In this document: piece after piece, positions 32,744 to 45,400 of the stretch
Position numbering within the stretch: the first letter of the stretch is position 1
How the letters are laid out: each line of letters starts with the position of its first letter
Source: Neodontobutis hainanensis
Taxonomy: Eukaryota; Chordata; Actinopteri; Gobiiformes; Odontobutidae
Length of the DNA: 64,000 bases
NCBI GenBank assembly: GCA_024349245.1
Contig: JALDNG010000430.1
Location: forward strand, 1 to 64,000
Direction of reading: 5' to 3'
Made by a program: the position numbers and the translations under genes
The notes under the pieces: generated by a model
Told to the model about the DNA's origin: nothing
The model's database searches: none
What the model saw: the letters and a program-made list of their open reading frames with translations, nothing else

Positions 32744-34626
32744 TTCTGTTTTTTCCGGATCATCATTCCGAGAGACTCAGTTTTTTCCTGTTTCACTCAT
32801 CCCTGCACCCTGTGATCTTGGGTTACCCCTGGCTCATTCTACATAACCCGCACATAGACTGGTCATCGGGAGTCATAGTATCGTGGGGAGATCAGTGCAG
32901 ATCCCGGTGTTTCCAGTCCTACTCTTCCGTTCCTGATACGCATGGAGACACTCTCTCATCAGAGGAGACCCCGTGCGCAGATTTGGCTACAGTTCCTGAG
33001 GACTACTGGGGACTACGAGAGGTGTTCAATAAGGTAAAGGCAACCACCCTTCCACCACACCGGCCTTATGACTGTGCTATCGAACTCCTCCCAGGAGCTT
33101 TTCCACCTAAGGGACGTCTGTACTCCCTATCCAACCGTGAGCGGGCTGTCATGGATGAATACATAGCTTCCTCACTCAAGACTGGTATTATCCGTCCTTC
33201 CTCCTCTCCCGCCGGTGCTGGATTCTTCTTTGTTGATAAGAGGGACAAGACGCTTCGTCCTTGCATCGATTATCGGGGATTGAATGACATAACAGTGAAG
33301 AACAGGTACCCACTTCCATTAATCGCTTCTTGTTTTGAACTGTTACAGGGGCCTAAGGTTTTTACGAAGTTGGACTTAAGAAATGCGTATCACTTGGTCA
33401 GAATCAGAGAGAGTGACAAGTGGAAGACTGCTTTCAACACCCCTAGTGGCCATTACGAGTACTTAGTAATGCCATTTGGATTGACTAATGCGCCTGCGGT
33501 TTTTCAGGCTCTGGTTAATGATGTACTAAGAGAGATGTTGAACAAATTTGTTTTCGTGTACATTGATGACATTCTCATTTTTTCCCCTGATTTAGAGACT
33601 CACATTGTCCACGTCAAGCAGGTGCTTAGCAAACTTCTGGAGAATCAGCTGTATGTTAAGGCTGAGAAGTGTGAATTTCATGTACCTTCAGTGTCATTTT
33701 TAGGAATGGTAATCGCTGAGGGGGTGCTGAAGATGGACCCGGGCAAGAGTCAAGCCGTGGCTGAGTGGCCTTGTCTTAAGGACGTTCAGCGCTTCCTAGG
33801 ATTTGCCAATTTTTACCGCAAGTTCATTAGGAATTTCAGTTCAATTGCAGCTCCGTTGCATGCTCTCACCTCTTCCAAGGTCCAGTTTTCCTGGTCCCCT
33901 AGGGCTCAGGCTGCCTTCCAGTGGTTGAAGGACTGTTTTACATCTGCTCCTATACTTACTCTTCCAGACACCAACCGTCAGTTCATGGTAGAAGTGGATG
34001 CTTCGGATTCGGGAGTGGGGGCAATTCTGTCACAGAGGTCAGTCGATGATGATAAGAAACATCCTTGTGCATTCTTGTCAAAGAAGCTTTCTCCAGCAGA
34101 ACAGAATTATGATGTCGGAGATAGAGAGTTGCTGGCAATTAAAGTAGCTCTGGAGGAGTGGAGACATCTCCTGGAGGGTGCGCAGCAACCTTTTCTAGTT
34201 TGGACTGATCACAAGAATCTGGAATACCTTAAGGCAGCCAAAAGATTGAATCCTCGACAGGCCCGATGGGCTTTATTCTTTTCCAGATTTAACTTCACCG
34301 TATCATATCGCCCAGGTTCCAAGAATATCAAGGCTGACTCTCTCTCCAGACTGTTTCTCCCTGACAGAGACCCTAAAGAGGCTTCCTCCATCCTGCCAGG
34401 CTCCTGTTTCGTGGGGGCCATTACCTGGAGCATCGAGAGAAGGGTCAGGGAGGCTCTTCGAGCCATTGAGGCGCCACCGGGGGTTCCACAGAATCGCCTG
34501 TTTGTACCACCAGCACTACGAGGACAGGTAATATCTTGGGCTCATTCGTCGCGGGTGTCCTGTCATCCAGGAGGGCGCAGGACACTGTTTAGAGCTCAAG
34601 AGAGGTTCTGGTGGCCAAACATGTAG
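32680..34626 (+). CDS. Sushi-type Pol: RT, RNase H and integrase N-terminus
   Basis: 648 codons, open. The first ~70 residues are the end of the aspartic protease ([36 protein letters not shown]); the catalytic DSG part is deleted. Reverse transcriptase spans about residues 110-380, with [19 protein letters not shown] and the catalytic YIDD at 33559-33570. RNase H spans about 430-560, starting at [10 protein letters not shown], with HKNLEYL and the DSLSR end. The integrase zinc-binding region ([16 protein letters not shown]) is cut by a TAG at 34624-34626. The first Met at 32680 is not a real start; Pol normally follows Gag by frameshift or readthrough. Confidence 0.85.
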   Translation: MEATALDGRLLCTVTHHTSPVVLFFPDHHSERLSFFLFHSSLHPVILGYPWLILHNPHIDWSSGVIVSWGDQCRSRCFQSYSSVPDTHGDTLSSEETPCADLATVPEDYWGLREVFNKVKATTLPPHRPYDCAIELLPGAFPPKGRLYSLSNRERAVMDEYIASSLKTGIIRPSSSPAGAGFFFVDKRDKTLRPCIDYRGLNDITVKNRYPLPLIASCFELLQGPKVFTKLDLRNAYHLVRIRESDKWKTAFNTPSGHYEYLVMPFGLTNAPAVFQALVNDVLREMLNKFVFVYIDDILIFSPDLETHIVHVKQVLSKLLENQLYVKAEKCEFHVPSVSFLGMVIAEGVLKMDPGKSQAVAEWPCLKDVQRFLGFANFYRKFIRNFSSIAAPLHALTSSKVQFSWSPRAQAAFQWLKDCFTSAPILTLPDTNRQFMVEVDASDSGVGAILSQRSVDDDKKHPCAFLSKKLSPAEQNYDVGDRELLAIKVALEEWRHLLEGAQQPFLVWTDHKNLEYLKAAKRLNPRQARWALFFSRFNFTVSYRPGSKNIKADSLSRLFLPDRDPKEASSILPGSCFVGAITWSIERRVREALRAIEAPPGVPQNRLFVPPALRGQVISWAHSSRVSCHPGGRRTLFRAQERFWWPNM

Positions 34627-35040
34627 AGGGAGGTTACTGAATATGTGGCAGCTTGTGATATTTGCTCCCGCAATAAGACCTCCAATTCGCCCATCTCTGG
34701 TCTGCTGCATCCATTGCCTGTACCCCATCGTCCTTGGTCGGACATCTCGGTGGATTTTGTTACTGGGTTACCTGTTTCGGAGGGTAACAATACTGTGCTT
34801 ACTGTGGTAGATAGGTTCTCCAAGATGGTGCGGTTCATCCCTCTGCCCAAACTGCCTTCTGCTAAGGAGACAGCAGAGGTTTTATTAAGTCATGTATGCA
34901 GAATTTTTGGTTTTCCCAGGAACGTGCTGTCCGACCGTGGGGCGCAGTTTGTAGCCGGTTTCTGGAGGGCTTTCTGCAGCCTTGTGGGAGCAACTGTCAG
35001 TCTGACTTCAGGCCATCATCCTCAGACCAAAGAACTTTAA
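34627..35040 (+). pseudogene. Integrase continuation, truncated before the catalytic Glu
   Basis: In the same frame after the TAG the integrase continues: CDICSRNK (zinc-binding cysteines), [12 protein letters not shown] (first catalytic Asp), [10 protein letters not shown] (second Asp) and SGHHPQT. Homology then stops at CAGACC|AAAGAACTTT, where the sequence switches to the LTR, so the third catalytic residue (Glu) and the C-terminus are gone. Confidence 0.82.
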
Positions 35041-35093
35041 AGCTCTGTCTATTGTGGGATCTGCTTTCTGAGTCCTTTTGCCTGGTCCTGACA
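35029..35093 (+). repeat. 3' LTR remnant of the Sushi-type element
   Basis: The last ~65 bp of the LTR (AAAGAACTTTAAAGCTCTGT to GGTCCTGACA) matches the 5' LTR at 31757-31821 with few differences. AAAGAACT probably marks the deletion junction shared with the integrase side. Confidence 0.8.
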
Positions 35094-35098
35094 ATAAC

Positions 35099-35850
35099 CA
35101 CAAATGGACTGACCTCACCAAGCTTCAGCTGCAGCAGGGACCAGACTGGAAGAACCAAACTCCTTCTTTACTTTTGTCCACACAATTACAATAGTTATTG
35201 ATCTGGATTAATAATCAACAACACAACAGACCCTGGATGGAACTAGAACAGAGCACATGCCACAAAACACTCTCTTTTTGACCAGAGTCAATAAAAAACA
35301 ATCTAAGTTCACTCTGATCACCTTCTCCACGACTCTGACAGCCTGGTGGAAAACTCTTCAAATCACTGAGTCCTCACTGTCGCCGTAAATACACACCGAT
35401 CTGGCACAACAGTGATCTGAGGGAGCGGCTGGGGACTTCTTGTAGATAGATGTCACAGATGTACATTACAACATCTGAACTGAGCAACAACATTTGAAAT
35501 ATTACAAAAAAATAACATGTAACCTTTACAAAATCATAGTCATCAAATCATCAGCTTCCATTACCATCCACCAAACGGAGAAACCATCTGGACATCTGTC
35601 CAACCCTGACTCTGGACACTTGTAAAACTACCATCTTCATGACCTCTGACCCTGACAGTTGATCGAATCTAAACCTCCACAGAACTGCTCTCACTGAAAG
35701 ACGTTTATAGAAAATGGACTGGTCGACACAAACACGTCCAGTGCACTTTATGCAGCACCTGGGATTATTAACCTGTCCAGTCCTTTTGGTCCGTCTCTGA
35801 AAAACCCTCCACCATCTTGTGCTGCAGGACCCATTCTGCCCATCACTGAG
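35099..35850. other. Sequence between Sushi element and second provirus
   Basis: Continuous with 29353-29450 once the Sushi insertion is removed. No gene or known repeat seen. Confidence 0.45.
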
Positions 35851-36226
35851 TGTTATAATAATTTTAATTCTTGTGTTTAGAGTTACTGGGGGCTTATAGT
35901 TCTCTTCAGGTCATGTCAAATTCATGTCATGTCCTTCGCTCTAATCCAAGCAGGAAGTAGACATAACAGGACTGAAACATGGCTTGTCACGGGACTTCTT
36001 GCACCTGGACCATTGTGAACGCCTCTCACTAAGGACGTCACTGTGTTGTATATAATCCCATGTTTTGTTTACATCTGGGAGCAAAAACCAGCATCTGTAC
36101 ACTTGTTATTGTGTGTCTGCTTTGCTCATCCTTGCAAGGATTAAAACCTGACCATTGCTTGTTAAATTATAATCGGTCTCCGTGTCTCTCTGGTTAAATA
36201 TATGGATATAAAATATTCCTATAACA
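35851..36226 (+). repeat. 5' LTR of the tRNA-Pro provirus
   Basis: 376 bp with 7-bp inverted ends TGTTATA/TATAACA. It matches the truncated 3' LTR (45791-45988) and the LTR at 15253-15611. The pieces shared by all three include ACATGGCTTGTC and CTGCACCTGGACCATTGTG. Confidence 0.85.
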
Positions 36227-36228
36227 TT

Positions 36229-36246
36229 TGGGGGCTCGTCCGGGAT
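36229..36246 (+). promoter_or_regulatory. Primer-binding site for tRNA-Pro
   Basis: TGGGGGCTCGTCCGGGAT two bases after the LTR is the 18-nt tRNA-Pro primer site known from murine leukaemia virus and many gammaretrovirus-like elements. It is perfect here but mutated in the copy at 15614. Confidence 0.9.
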
Positions 36247-37744
36247 ATCAATACCTGATGCTTCTCATGCGGAAAAGTGAAACTGACGTGCACGGGGGAA
36301 ATGCACAAAGCATTTCTCTGTAAGTCCCGAGACTATTGTTTTTAAATAGTACGGGCCAGACCTTCACTATCTGTGTGTGAGACTCAGTGACGATATCTGA
36401 ACAAAGAGAGGAAAAGAGAGGAGACATTATTTACATGTGATTATCATAACGGTAGAAGAACGCTGGACACTGTCCGTCCTGTGGGACGGAGGAAAAAAAG
36501 CGTGTGTTTTGTGTCAAGACCTTACCTATAAGTGTAAGTGAGGCCTTAACGGGACAAGTTTGATGTTGATCGGTGTTAGAGTCTGTAATCTTGCTGGATT
36601 GTAAGCTGTCTAGATACCTGGTGCTCTGTAAGTTTTTATGTGATTCTTGAAACTGAGTCTTACGTAGGCCACGTATCATTCTATGCGAGATGGGATTAAT
36701 AACTACGATAAGGAGTATGTGGTCTGGATGTAGCTGGTCCGGTTGAGGGCAAGATTTGATACAGATCAACAACACGGGTCCTAACGTGCCGCATCCTCAT
36801 TAGGCTGGCCTTTACCTATGGGTGTCGGTCAAGCAAGGTGTGTTGGACACACAGGTAACTCGAGTATGGACTATTATCGAGATTCTTAGCCTAACACCTT
36901 TAAGTGAGATGAATAGGTCCGAAGTCTATGAGACTTGGTAACGCAGGCCTGCAGAGAAGTGTTCACTGTGTGATGCAGTGAGATAAAGCCCACAGAAGTA
37001 AGTGACTTTACTGAAGTCTATCTAACCTGAAGGGTTAGTGAGTAAAAGGCTGAGTAAAAAGTGTGGTTGAGAGAGTGATTGAGATGCGACTGTGGATTGA
37101 ATGCAGTTGATTTTATTGAAAGAAGTTGATTCAGTCTGAATAATGAGAACTAACATCAGTCAGCCTGAATGTGAAAAAGAATTAACTTAAAGCTTACGCT
37201 AAGATAAGTTAATGTGATTCAGAGAATCTGATCCATCTGAGGAAAAATATCAAGAAATACGTATTTATGTAAATTACAAATACCTGCATGCGAGGAGTTT
37301 ATTAGAAAAATAGTAAAAGAAAATCTAACATTGTGACACAAGTGTTCGGTTGATTTAACCTTATTTTGATCCATCTGAATAAGAAGAAAAGCCTACGAGA
37401 GTGAGGGGCTTATACTTTTGAGAATAATATAATGTATAATGTGGACTTAAAGTTAAAAGCTAAAAGTGTGTTGGAATTAATGTTGTATGAATAAGCGCCA
37501 TTGTTGAATGTTTAAGGTCTAAGAATGTGAACATTAACAAAGGGTTAATGGTTTTGTAGAAAAAAGTTTGAGAACTGAGTTGAAAGCAGTGATTTAAACA
37601 ATTACGAGAAAGAAAAATAGATTAAAAATAGCTTATGGAAGATATTTTTCTAGGTTTCCGGTGTAACAGAGAAGAGAAAAAAAAAAAGGGGGAGAAGCCA
37701 TTTTGTGAAAAGAAAAATGTTTTTTTTTTAAAAAAAGAAAGGTA
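36247..37744. other. Provirus leader and interior without genes
   Basis: No coding homology. The part 37190-37350 is shared with the NLR-intron provirus copy. A long purine-rich run (AGAGAAAAAAAAAAAAGG) sits at about 37670-37695. Confidence 0.45.
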
Positions 37745-38830
37745 CACATGGACTTCAAAACACTAATCATTTGTATTTTTCTTTTATGTCCTGTGAGATT
37801 TTTAGGTCTCGGCCTCTCCGCTCAAACCAGTGCAAACTTCCTCTGCCCCACACACCTGCTCCTGTCGGCTGAGACGCTGCAGAAAGACAGCAGCAAAACA
37901 AACGGTAATATAAACGTATTTCAGACAAATGTTTATCTGTATTTATTTTAAACTGTATCTATTGAGAGAGACCAAAGAGGAATTTATAAATTAAAGTTGG
38001 AAATTGTGCGAAACTTGAACTTAATGTGAATGTAATGTATTTTTCGGAGGAAAAATGCACCATGGGCCATGGTTACCATGGAGACCGGGAGCTGGGCTGT
38101 GGTGGGCGTGGCAGAGGAGGGGGCACTGGGAACAGGAGAGGAGGCCGACACTAGGTCCAGACAAGAGGAGGACCTTTGACTGACCCTTGAACAGGTCAGG
38201 AACATAAACACATATGCACACACACAGACATCTACAGAAGGTAAATGTGCTTTTGAATTATGAGAAAAGTTTATAAATAGTCTGTTAAAGAACAGATATT
38301 GTACTGAGTTTGTGTGACACAGCAGAGAGGAGATTAAAGATTTGACGACATATATATTTTGTTCCAAATGTTTCCTCCTGTGAGCCTTCGGGTCTCCGCC
38401 TACCTCGACAGCAGCGTGCCGTCCCACGACTGTCCAACCCCCGCCACACACTTCTGTAGGCCAGCCGCTCCACCAAGGCCTGAAGGGGTCTGCCCAGTGC
38501 GCAGCGATTCGGACACTAAGGCGGTAAGATGCCGAGCACATTTTGAGAATGTAGTGTAATATGCACTGAATTTAACAAAAAGAAAGAGGCTTTTCTCAAT
38601 GACACAAAGCCTGAAATGAATACTGATTTTGTTGTTTTCTCCGAGGAAAATACACAAATTCCTCTGGTCACCGGAGCAGGCTGGGCCGGGGATTGGAGGT
38701 GGTGGGGGTGCAGCGTGACGAGGGGCGGAGCGAAGTGTGGAGGCCCAGACCCAGGCAACAGCAGGAGCAACACTGAGCAACACTGACCAGATATCAGGAG
38801 TTAAGTCATGTACACACACCACATGACACT
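37745..38830 (+). other. Two diverged ~0.6-kb units of exon-like GC-rich blocks
   Basis: Against an AT-rich background four GC-rich blocks appear in the order A-B-A-B: about 37790-37905, 38045-38195, 38375-38525 and 38640-38775. The A blocks both begin near CCTGTGAG and end at a GGTAA donor-like site; the B blocks both begin GAGGAAAA. The first A block sits in a frame starting with a signal-peptide-like sequence, MDFKTLIICIFLLCPVRFLG, at 37748. I recognise no protein family. They may be captured host exons, accessory provirus sequence or a decayed repeat. Confidence 0.35.
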
Positions 38831-39330
38831 TAAAACACACACAAAGATAGAACACGGAGGTGAAAATGTTAAAAGATCCGAAAACCTTGGATCCAAAATA
38901 AAAGTATTGATTAGTATTTTGCAAAACAAGGGTATGTATCTATTAGTTCGAGAACTAAAGAGTTCCTTAATATCAGTGTGGTTCAAAAACACGATATAAC
39001 GTTTATGAAAATGTTCACTTTGTAATCAGAAGAATTTAAAAATGTGTCTTGAAGTGAATTGCGCAGTAGGTATTTTCCTCTCCCAAAACAAACCTTGTTT
39101 GGGAGCACAAAGGAATTTTTCACAGAACGGAGCGAGAAGTGTTTTGGTTTTTCCGTTTTTGTTTTGGTTTTGACGTTAGCTCCACAATCATTTTGTGTGG
39201 GAGCCTTTACATCCGATTCAAAGTCTGGGAGACTTATTTAGGAAACAGTTTGACCTTCTGAAAGGTCTGTGGAAAAAAAATATAGTCCACCTTGGGATGT
39301 AATTTAATTTTTTTTTTGGTACGACCATGT

Positions 39331-42300
39331 CCATCCATCCATCCATCCATCTTCTTCCTCTTATCCAGGGCCAGGTCGCGGGGGCAGCAGTCTAAGTAGA
39401 GAAGCCCAGACTTCCCTCTCCCCAGACACTTCCTCCAGCTCTTCCGGGGGGATACCGAGGCGTTCCCAGGCCAGTCGAGAGACACAGTCCCTCCAGCGTG
39501 TCCTAGGTCTTCCCCGAGCTCTCCTCCCGGTGGGACATGCCCGGAACACCTCCCTAGGGAGGCGTCCGGGAGGCATCCGAAACAGATGCCCGAGCCACCT
39601 CAGCTGCTCCTCTCGATGTGAAGGAGCAGCGGCTCTACTTTGAGCTCCTCACCCTATCTCTAAGGGAGCGCCCCGCCACTCTGCAGAGAAAGCTCATTTC
39701 GGCCGCCTGTATCCGGGATCTTGTTCTTTCGGTCATGACCCAAAGCTCATGACCATAGGTGAGAGTAGGAACGTAGATCGACTGGTAAATCGAGAGCTTT
39801 GCCTTACAGCTCAGCTCCTTCTTCACCACGACAGACCGGTACATCGACCGCATCACTGCAGAAGCTGCACCGATCCGTCTGTCGATCTCACGCTCCTTCC
39901 TTCCCTCACTCGTGAACAAGACCCGAGATACTTAAACTCCTCCACTTGAGGCAGGAGCTCTCCACCAACCTGGAGGGCAAGCCACCCTTTTCCGACTGAG
40001 AACCATGGTCTCAGACTTGGAGGTGCTGATCCTCATCCCAGCCGCTTCACACTCGGCTGCAAACCGCCCCAGTAAACATTGAAGGTCCTGGCTTGATGGA
40101 GCCAACAGGACAACATCATCTGCAAAAAGCAGAGATGAAATCCTGTGGTCCCCAAACCAGACTCCCTCCGGCCCCTGGCTGCGCCTAGAAATCCTGTCCA
40201 TAAAGATAATGAACAGGACCGGTGACAAAGGGCAGCCCTGCCGGAGTCCAACATTCACCAGGAACAGGTCTGACTTACTGCCGGCAATGAACCAAGCTCC
40301 TGCTCCGGTCGTACAGGGACCGGACAGCCCCGGTCAAGGGCAAAGGGCCCCGGACCCCATACTCCCAGAGCACCCCCCACAGGGCACCACGAGGGACACA
40401 GTCGAATGCCTTCTCCAGATCCACAAAGCACATGTGGACTGGTTGGGCAAACTCCCATAACCCCTCCAGCACCCTGGAGAGGGTATAGAGCTGGTCCAGT
40501 GTTCCACGACCGGGACAAAAACCGCACTGTTCCGCCTGGATCTGAGGTTCAACTATCAGCCGCATTCTCCTCTCCAGTACCTGGCATAGACTTTCCCAGG
40601 GAGGCTGAGGAGTGTGATCCCTCGGTAGTTGGAACACACCCTCCGGTCCCCATTCTTAAAAAGAGGGACCACCACCCCGGTCTGCCAGTCCAGAGGTACT
40701 GTCCCCAAACGCCACGCGATGTTGCAGAGGCGTGTCAGCCAAGACAGCCCCACAACATCCAGAGACTTGAGGTACTCAGGGCGTATCTCATCCACCCCCG
40801 GTGCCTTGCCACCGAGGAGCTTCCCAACTACCTCAGTGACTTCAGCCTGAGTGACGGACAAGTCCACCTCTGAGCCCTCGGCCTCTGCTTCCTCAGTGGA
40901 AGACGTGACAGTGGGGTTGAGGAGATCCTCGAAGTATTCCTTCCACCGTCCAACAATATCCCCAGTTGAGGTCAGCAGATTCCCAGCTCCACTGTAAACA
41001 GTGTTGGCAGGGCACTGCTTCCCCCTCCTGAGGCGCCGGACGGTTTGCTAGAATTTCTTCGAGGCCGACCGATAGTCTTTTTCCATGGCCTCACCGAACT
41101 CCTCCCAGACCCGAGTTTTTGCCTCCACAACCACCCGTGCTGCAGCTCGCTTGGCCTGCCGGTACCTATCAGCTGCCTCAGGAGTCCCACAAGCCAACCA
41201 GGCTCGATAGGTCTCCTTCTTCAGCTTGACGGCCTCCCTTACTTCCGGTGTCCACCACCGGGTTTGGGGATTGCCGCCACGACAGGCACCGGAGACTTTG
41301 CGGCCACAGCTTCGAGTGGCTGCGTCGACAATGGAGGTGGAAAACATGGTCCACTCGGACTCAATGTCTCCAGTCTCCCTCAGGATCTGGTCGAAGCTCT
41401 GTCGGAGGTGGGAGTTGAAGATCTCTCTGACAGGGGATTCGGCCAAACGTTCACAACAGACCCTCACAGTACGTTTGGGTCTGCCAAGTCTGTCCGACCT
41501 TCTCCCCCACCATCGGATCCAACTCACCACCAGGTGGTGATCAGTTGACAGCTCCGCCCCTCTCTTCACCCGAGTGTCCAAGACATACGGTCGGAGGTCA
41601 GATGAAACAACTACAAAGTCGATCATTGACCTCCGGCCTAGGGTGTCCTGGTGCCACGTGCACTGATGGACACCCTTATGCTTGAACATGGTGTTCGTTA
41701 TGGACAAACTGTTGCTAGCACAGAAGTCCAATAACAGAACACCACTGGTTCAGATCAGGGGCCGTTCCTCCCAATCACACCCCTCCAGGTGTCACTGTCG
41801 CTACCCACGTGAGCGTTGAAGTCCCCCAGTAGAACGATGGAGTCCCCGGTTGGAGCACTTTCCAGCACCCCTCCCAGAGACTCCAAGAAGGCCGGGTACT
41901 CTGCACTGCCATTTGGCCCGTAAGCACAAACAACAGTGAGAGACCTATCCCCGACCCGAAGGCGCAAGGAAGCGACCCTCTCGTTCACCGGGTTGAACTC
42001 CAACACATGGCGGCTGAGCTGGGGGGCTATGAGCAAACCCACACCGGCCGCCTCTCACCTCAGGCAACTCCAGAATAGTGGAGAGTCCAGCCTCTCTCGA
42101 GGATTTGGGTTCCAGAGCCCAAGCTGTGCGTGGAGGTGAGCCCGACTATCTCTAGTCGGTATCTCTCAACCTCCCGCACAAGCTCAAGCTCCTTACCCGC
42201 CAGCGAGGTGACATTCCATGTCCCTAGAGCCAGATTCTGTGTCCGGGGATTGGGTCGACGAGGCTCCTGCCTTCGACTGCCACCCAATCCACATTGCACC

Positions 42301-42485
42301 AGCCCCTTACGGTTCTTCCTGCAGGTGGTGGGCCCACGGGAGGTCGGTCCCACGTCGCTCTTTAGGGCTGAGCCCGGCCGGGCCCCGTGGGGAAAGACCC
42401 GGCCACCAGGCGCTCGCATATGAGCCCCAACCCCGGGCCTGGCTCCAGGGTGGGGCCCCGGTTGCGCCATACCGGGCGACGTAAC
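39331..42485 (-). mobile_element. Rex3-type RTE LINE, near full length
   Basis: 3155 bp on the minus strand, flanked by a 13-bp target duplication GGTACGACCATGT (39318-39330 and 42486-42498). The 3' end is a short (GATG)n tail, the hallmark of Rex3. The 5' end (GTTACGTCGCCCGGTATGG) is preserved. Endonuclease pieces lie at 42060-42250, 41755-42042 and 41370-41731, with [21 protein letters not shown] and STDHHLVVS (catalytic Asn, Asp-x-Asn and Asp-His). Reverse transcriptase follows at 39932-40867, with KAPGVDEIRPEYLK, GVVVPLFKNGDRRV, GLRQGCPLSPVLF and FADDVVLL. The C-terminal region (YVPTLTYGHELWV and RGRPRTRW) is at 39361-39919. Several frameshifts and stops separate the pieces, so it is dead. 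It is nested in the tRNA-Pro provirus. Confidence 0.9.
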
Positions 42486-42498
42486 GGTACGACCATGT

Positions 42499-45400
42499 TG
42501 TTTTTAGAATCAGAAAACTAAATGACAACTAAGGTTTGAGTATTGTTTGAGAAAATACTGTCTAAGTAATTAGAGAAACTGAAATGAAGACAGAATAAAT
42601 AATAACCAATGGGTTTTTGAAATGGTAATTTCTAATAAAGGTATATATCTAAAACTAAATAATAGATGCTAAAAAGAGTCATCTTTACAATAAAGTTTTA
42701 AACTGCAAGGTAAATTTGTAATCTGGGAATTGAAAACTTGAAAAGTTTAAGTTAAAGTGTTAAACTGTAAAAATGGTTAATGTTTAAGAGCATAAGACAA
42801 AGTGCTCACTGGGTTTAATAACTGCTTGAAGTGATTTAAAGAGAAAAAGGTTTTGATGAATCTGATTTAAGGTTGGAAGAGACTAACACAAAGAGTCTGT
42901 CCTTTTGAACAGAATTGAATAATGTTTTGGTTGAACTTTGGAGGTGTTTATGGAAAACACTGAGTGAAATGTTTGGAAACTAAAGATTAAAAGTTTAAGA
43001 GGTTTAATCTTTGCATGTTTTAAATTAACATTACTAACTATTACTAAGTGCAATGGAGGTGAATCTGAGGAAATGAAGAGATGTGGTTTGTTTTATTTAT
43101 TGAGCACCTGGTGTTGAGACTGAGTTTTACAGAGACAGTGTGGAACAATTCTAGACTGAACAAACCCCTGAAGAATTGTTATTATAAAGGGTAAATGCAG
43201 AGAAATTAACACAGAACTTAGTTAATTTTATGAAAAGTCTTTCTTTTAAACGACAGTCACATGGTGATGGAGTTTTGGGGGAGAGAGAGAGACGAGGTGT
43301 TTGAGCAGCTAAGGTTAACTCCCAAGGGAGGGAAGAGTTTTGTTTTTGAGGATTTTATTTCTAAAGGAATTACTTTGAAGTGATTGAATAATATTCTGAG
43401 GATTTTCTAATTTGATTGAGAATTTAAAGTCTTTGGCTAAAAAGTTTTGTGACGATAGATCATGAGAAACTAGTTCTGATCTATTTTAAATTATTTATGT
43501 TTGCATCAACTGAATAAAATATTACTATGATTGTGGATGATACTAGTTACAGTTACAGGTAAAGACCTACAACTAGTGGTAACTAAAATTAAAACTGAAC
43601 TGAACAAAAGTAAGTTTTAAATATAACAGAAACAACAGTGATGCTGTTTGGAAAACATAAAGAAGACGAATAATTAGAAACGATAATTGATAGACTGAAA
43701 TTTTAAAATGATCAATGGCACTGGCCTTTCATTTTATGATTTATGTTTATTATTTTTATTTTTATGTTTTTTTTGTTTTGAGCCATGGGTTTCCCAGGTC
43801 TCAAAAAAGAGAGGGAGAAGAAGATTTAAACTGTATTAAAGTGAAGAGGTGATGTGTGTAAAAGAGTAATGTAGGGATGTGTTAATACAGTTAAAGAGTT
43901 TAAATAAAAATAAAGAAAGAAAGAAAGTTGACATGAAGGACCGTTCTGGAGAAGCACTGTTTGATCTGATTGAACCTTTCAGATTAAATTAGATTTCCAG
44001 CAGAACATATCTGTGGAAACAGGGTTTATCTGTGTTTCATTTTTATGGTTTGATCATTTTAAGAGCTTGTATGGTTTCGTTTGACGAAAGCCTGAAAGGA
44101 ACTTTCTATGGGTCTAAAAATGTCAGAGAACGTTTGATTTGTTTGTTTGTATTTTATTTTGATGGAAGCCAACCACAGCAGGTACCGGCTTAGAAGGGAG
44201 GGTTTGACCAGTAAGAACTAATATTAACATGGTTCTTTGAACTTATAGTCATCTTGGTTTACACCTGGAGTACACCTGTGAGCAGGGCCAGTGACAGGAC
44301 GTCCTGTAACATCACTCTGAACCTAACAAACTGAGAGATCAGGGACAGGTGCAGTGCAAAGCAGAAGTCTGGAGGTTTTGTGAAAGTAAGACCATTAGAC
44401 CAGCATTGCCTGCTGACCGGAAACATGTGTTCTTAAAGGATCCTGGTTTATTTGTTCACATACAATGTGACGGAGAACATCGTGAGTAGAACCTCACACC
44501 TCAGGAACTAAACAGAAGTTCCTTCAGGTTTATTTGAGAGCTTCATTTACATCGACAAGAGGGGGGTACTTCGAGGTGTTCTTAATGAATATAAGGCTAA
44601 AATTCAATTAGTATTGAAATTAGAATTTTTACATTTGAGACAATTTATGCAAATGTGGATTAAATTAATTAGAGTTATAACCAACAAAGGATAATGAATG
44701 GCACGAGAGATGCTGTAACTGTGAATTAAAACTGGAAATGAATTAAACCTGGTCCAGGGACTGGACAGAACAAATAGCACTGAGCTGCTTTGAGCTGAAA
44801 AGGTGAGATCTACAACATGATGTCATCCAAAGTAACTCAGGTCTAGTTTACAGCATAACTAAAGCTTTTAAGAAAGAGCTTCACACTCTGCAGAAGGATT
44901 GGCAGAGGATTCTGGAATAGAGTAAGTGATTTTGACCTGGTTTTAAAAAATAATTACAAAATATTTGAAAAAGTGATTATGTATTGAGATGTACTTGTGT
45001 GGCACTTCTATGTCTTATAACTTTTGTTTGTGTTGATTTCCATGTATCTGGAGCTTGTTGGTGAGATTGATGGATGTGGCCATTGCTGGGTCAACTTTCC
45101 TGGACATGCACCTGCCCAACGACTGTGGTCCTTTGACCTCAGACGAACACTTTGATATCTGAGGGACGTTAACGTTTGCATGAACACCAATGGGACAACA
45201 GCTCCAGGACGGATCATACTACAGTCCTAAGGGCCGTATGGTTCATTGAAGTTATGATGCTTAAGAGAATTGGTTTTAATCATTAAGAATGTGCATAAGT
45301 CTCACTCCATGTGTTTTTATTTCTGTGACAAGGACAGGCCAGAGATCTTGAGTCCGATGGGGCGACCAGCTTAAAGTCCGATGGGCCGACCAGCTTAAAC

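Larger units (their letters stand above)
29456..35093 (+). mobile_element. Sushi-type Ty3/gypsy retrotransposon, internally deleted
   Basis: Flanked by a 5-bp target duplication ATAAC (29451-29455 and 35094-35098), so both termini are known. The 5' LTR (TGTCATG...CCTGACA) is split by another LTR. Gag (31841-32743) and pol (32680-34626 plus 34627-35040) follow the domain order of Sushi-ichi, the lineage from which mammalian RTL/PEG10 genes derive. Two deletions disable it: one removes the Gag zinc knuckle and protease active site, the other joins the integrase core to the last 65 bp of the 3' LTR. Without the nested LTR the element is about 3.7 kb. Confidence 0.88.

Noticed and set aside
37984..38924. 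Minus-strand frames of 174-185 codons
   Set aside because: No domain, and they cross AT-rich segments between the exon-like blocks; the block edges fit plus-strand donors better, and even that is uncertain.
40206..42484. Several long plus-strand frames in the Rex3 region
   Set aside because: Shadows of the GC-rich minus-strand endonuclease and RT frames.
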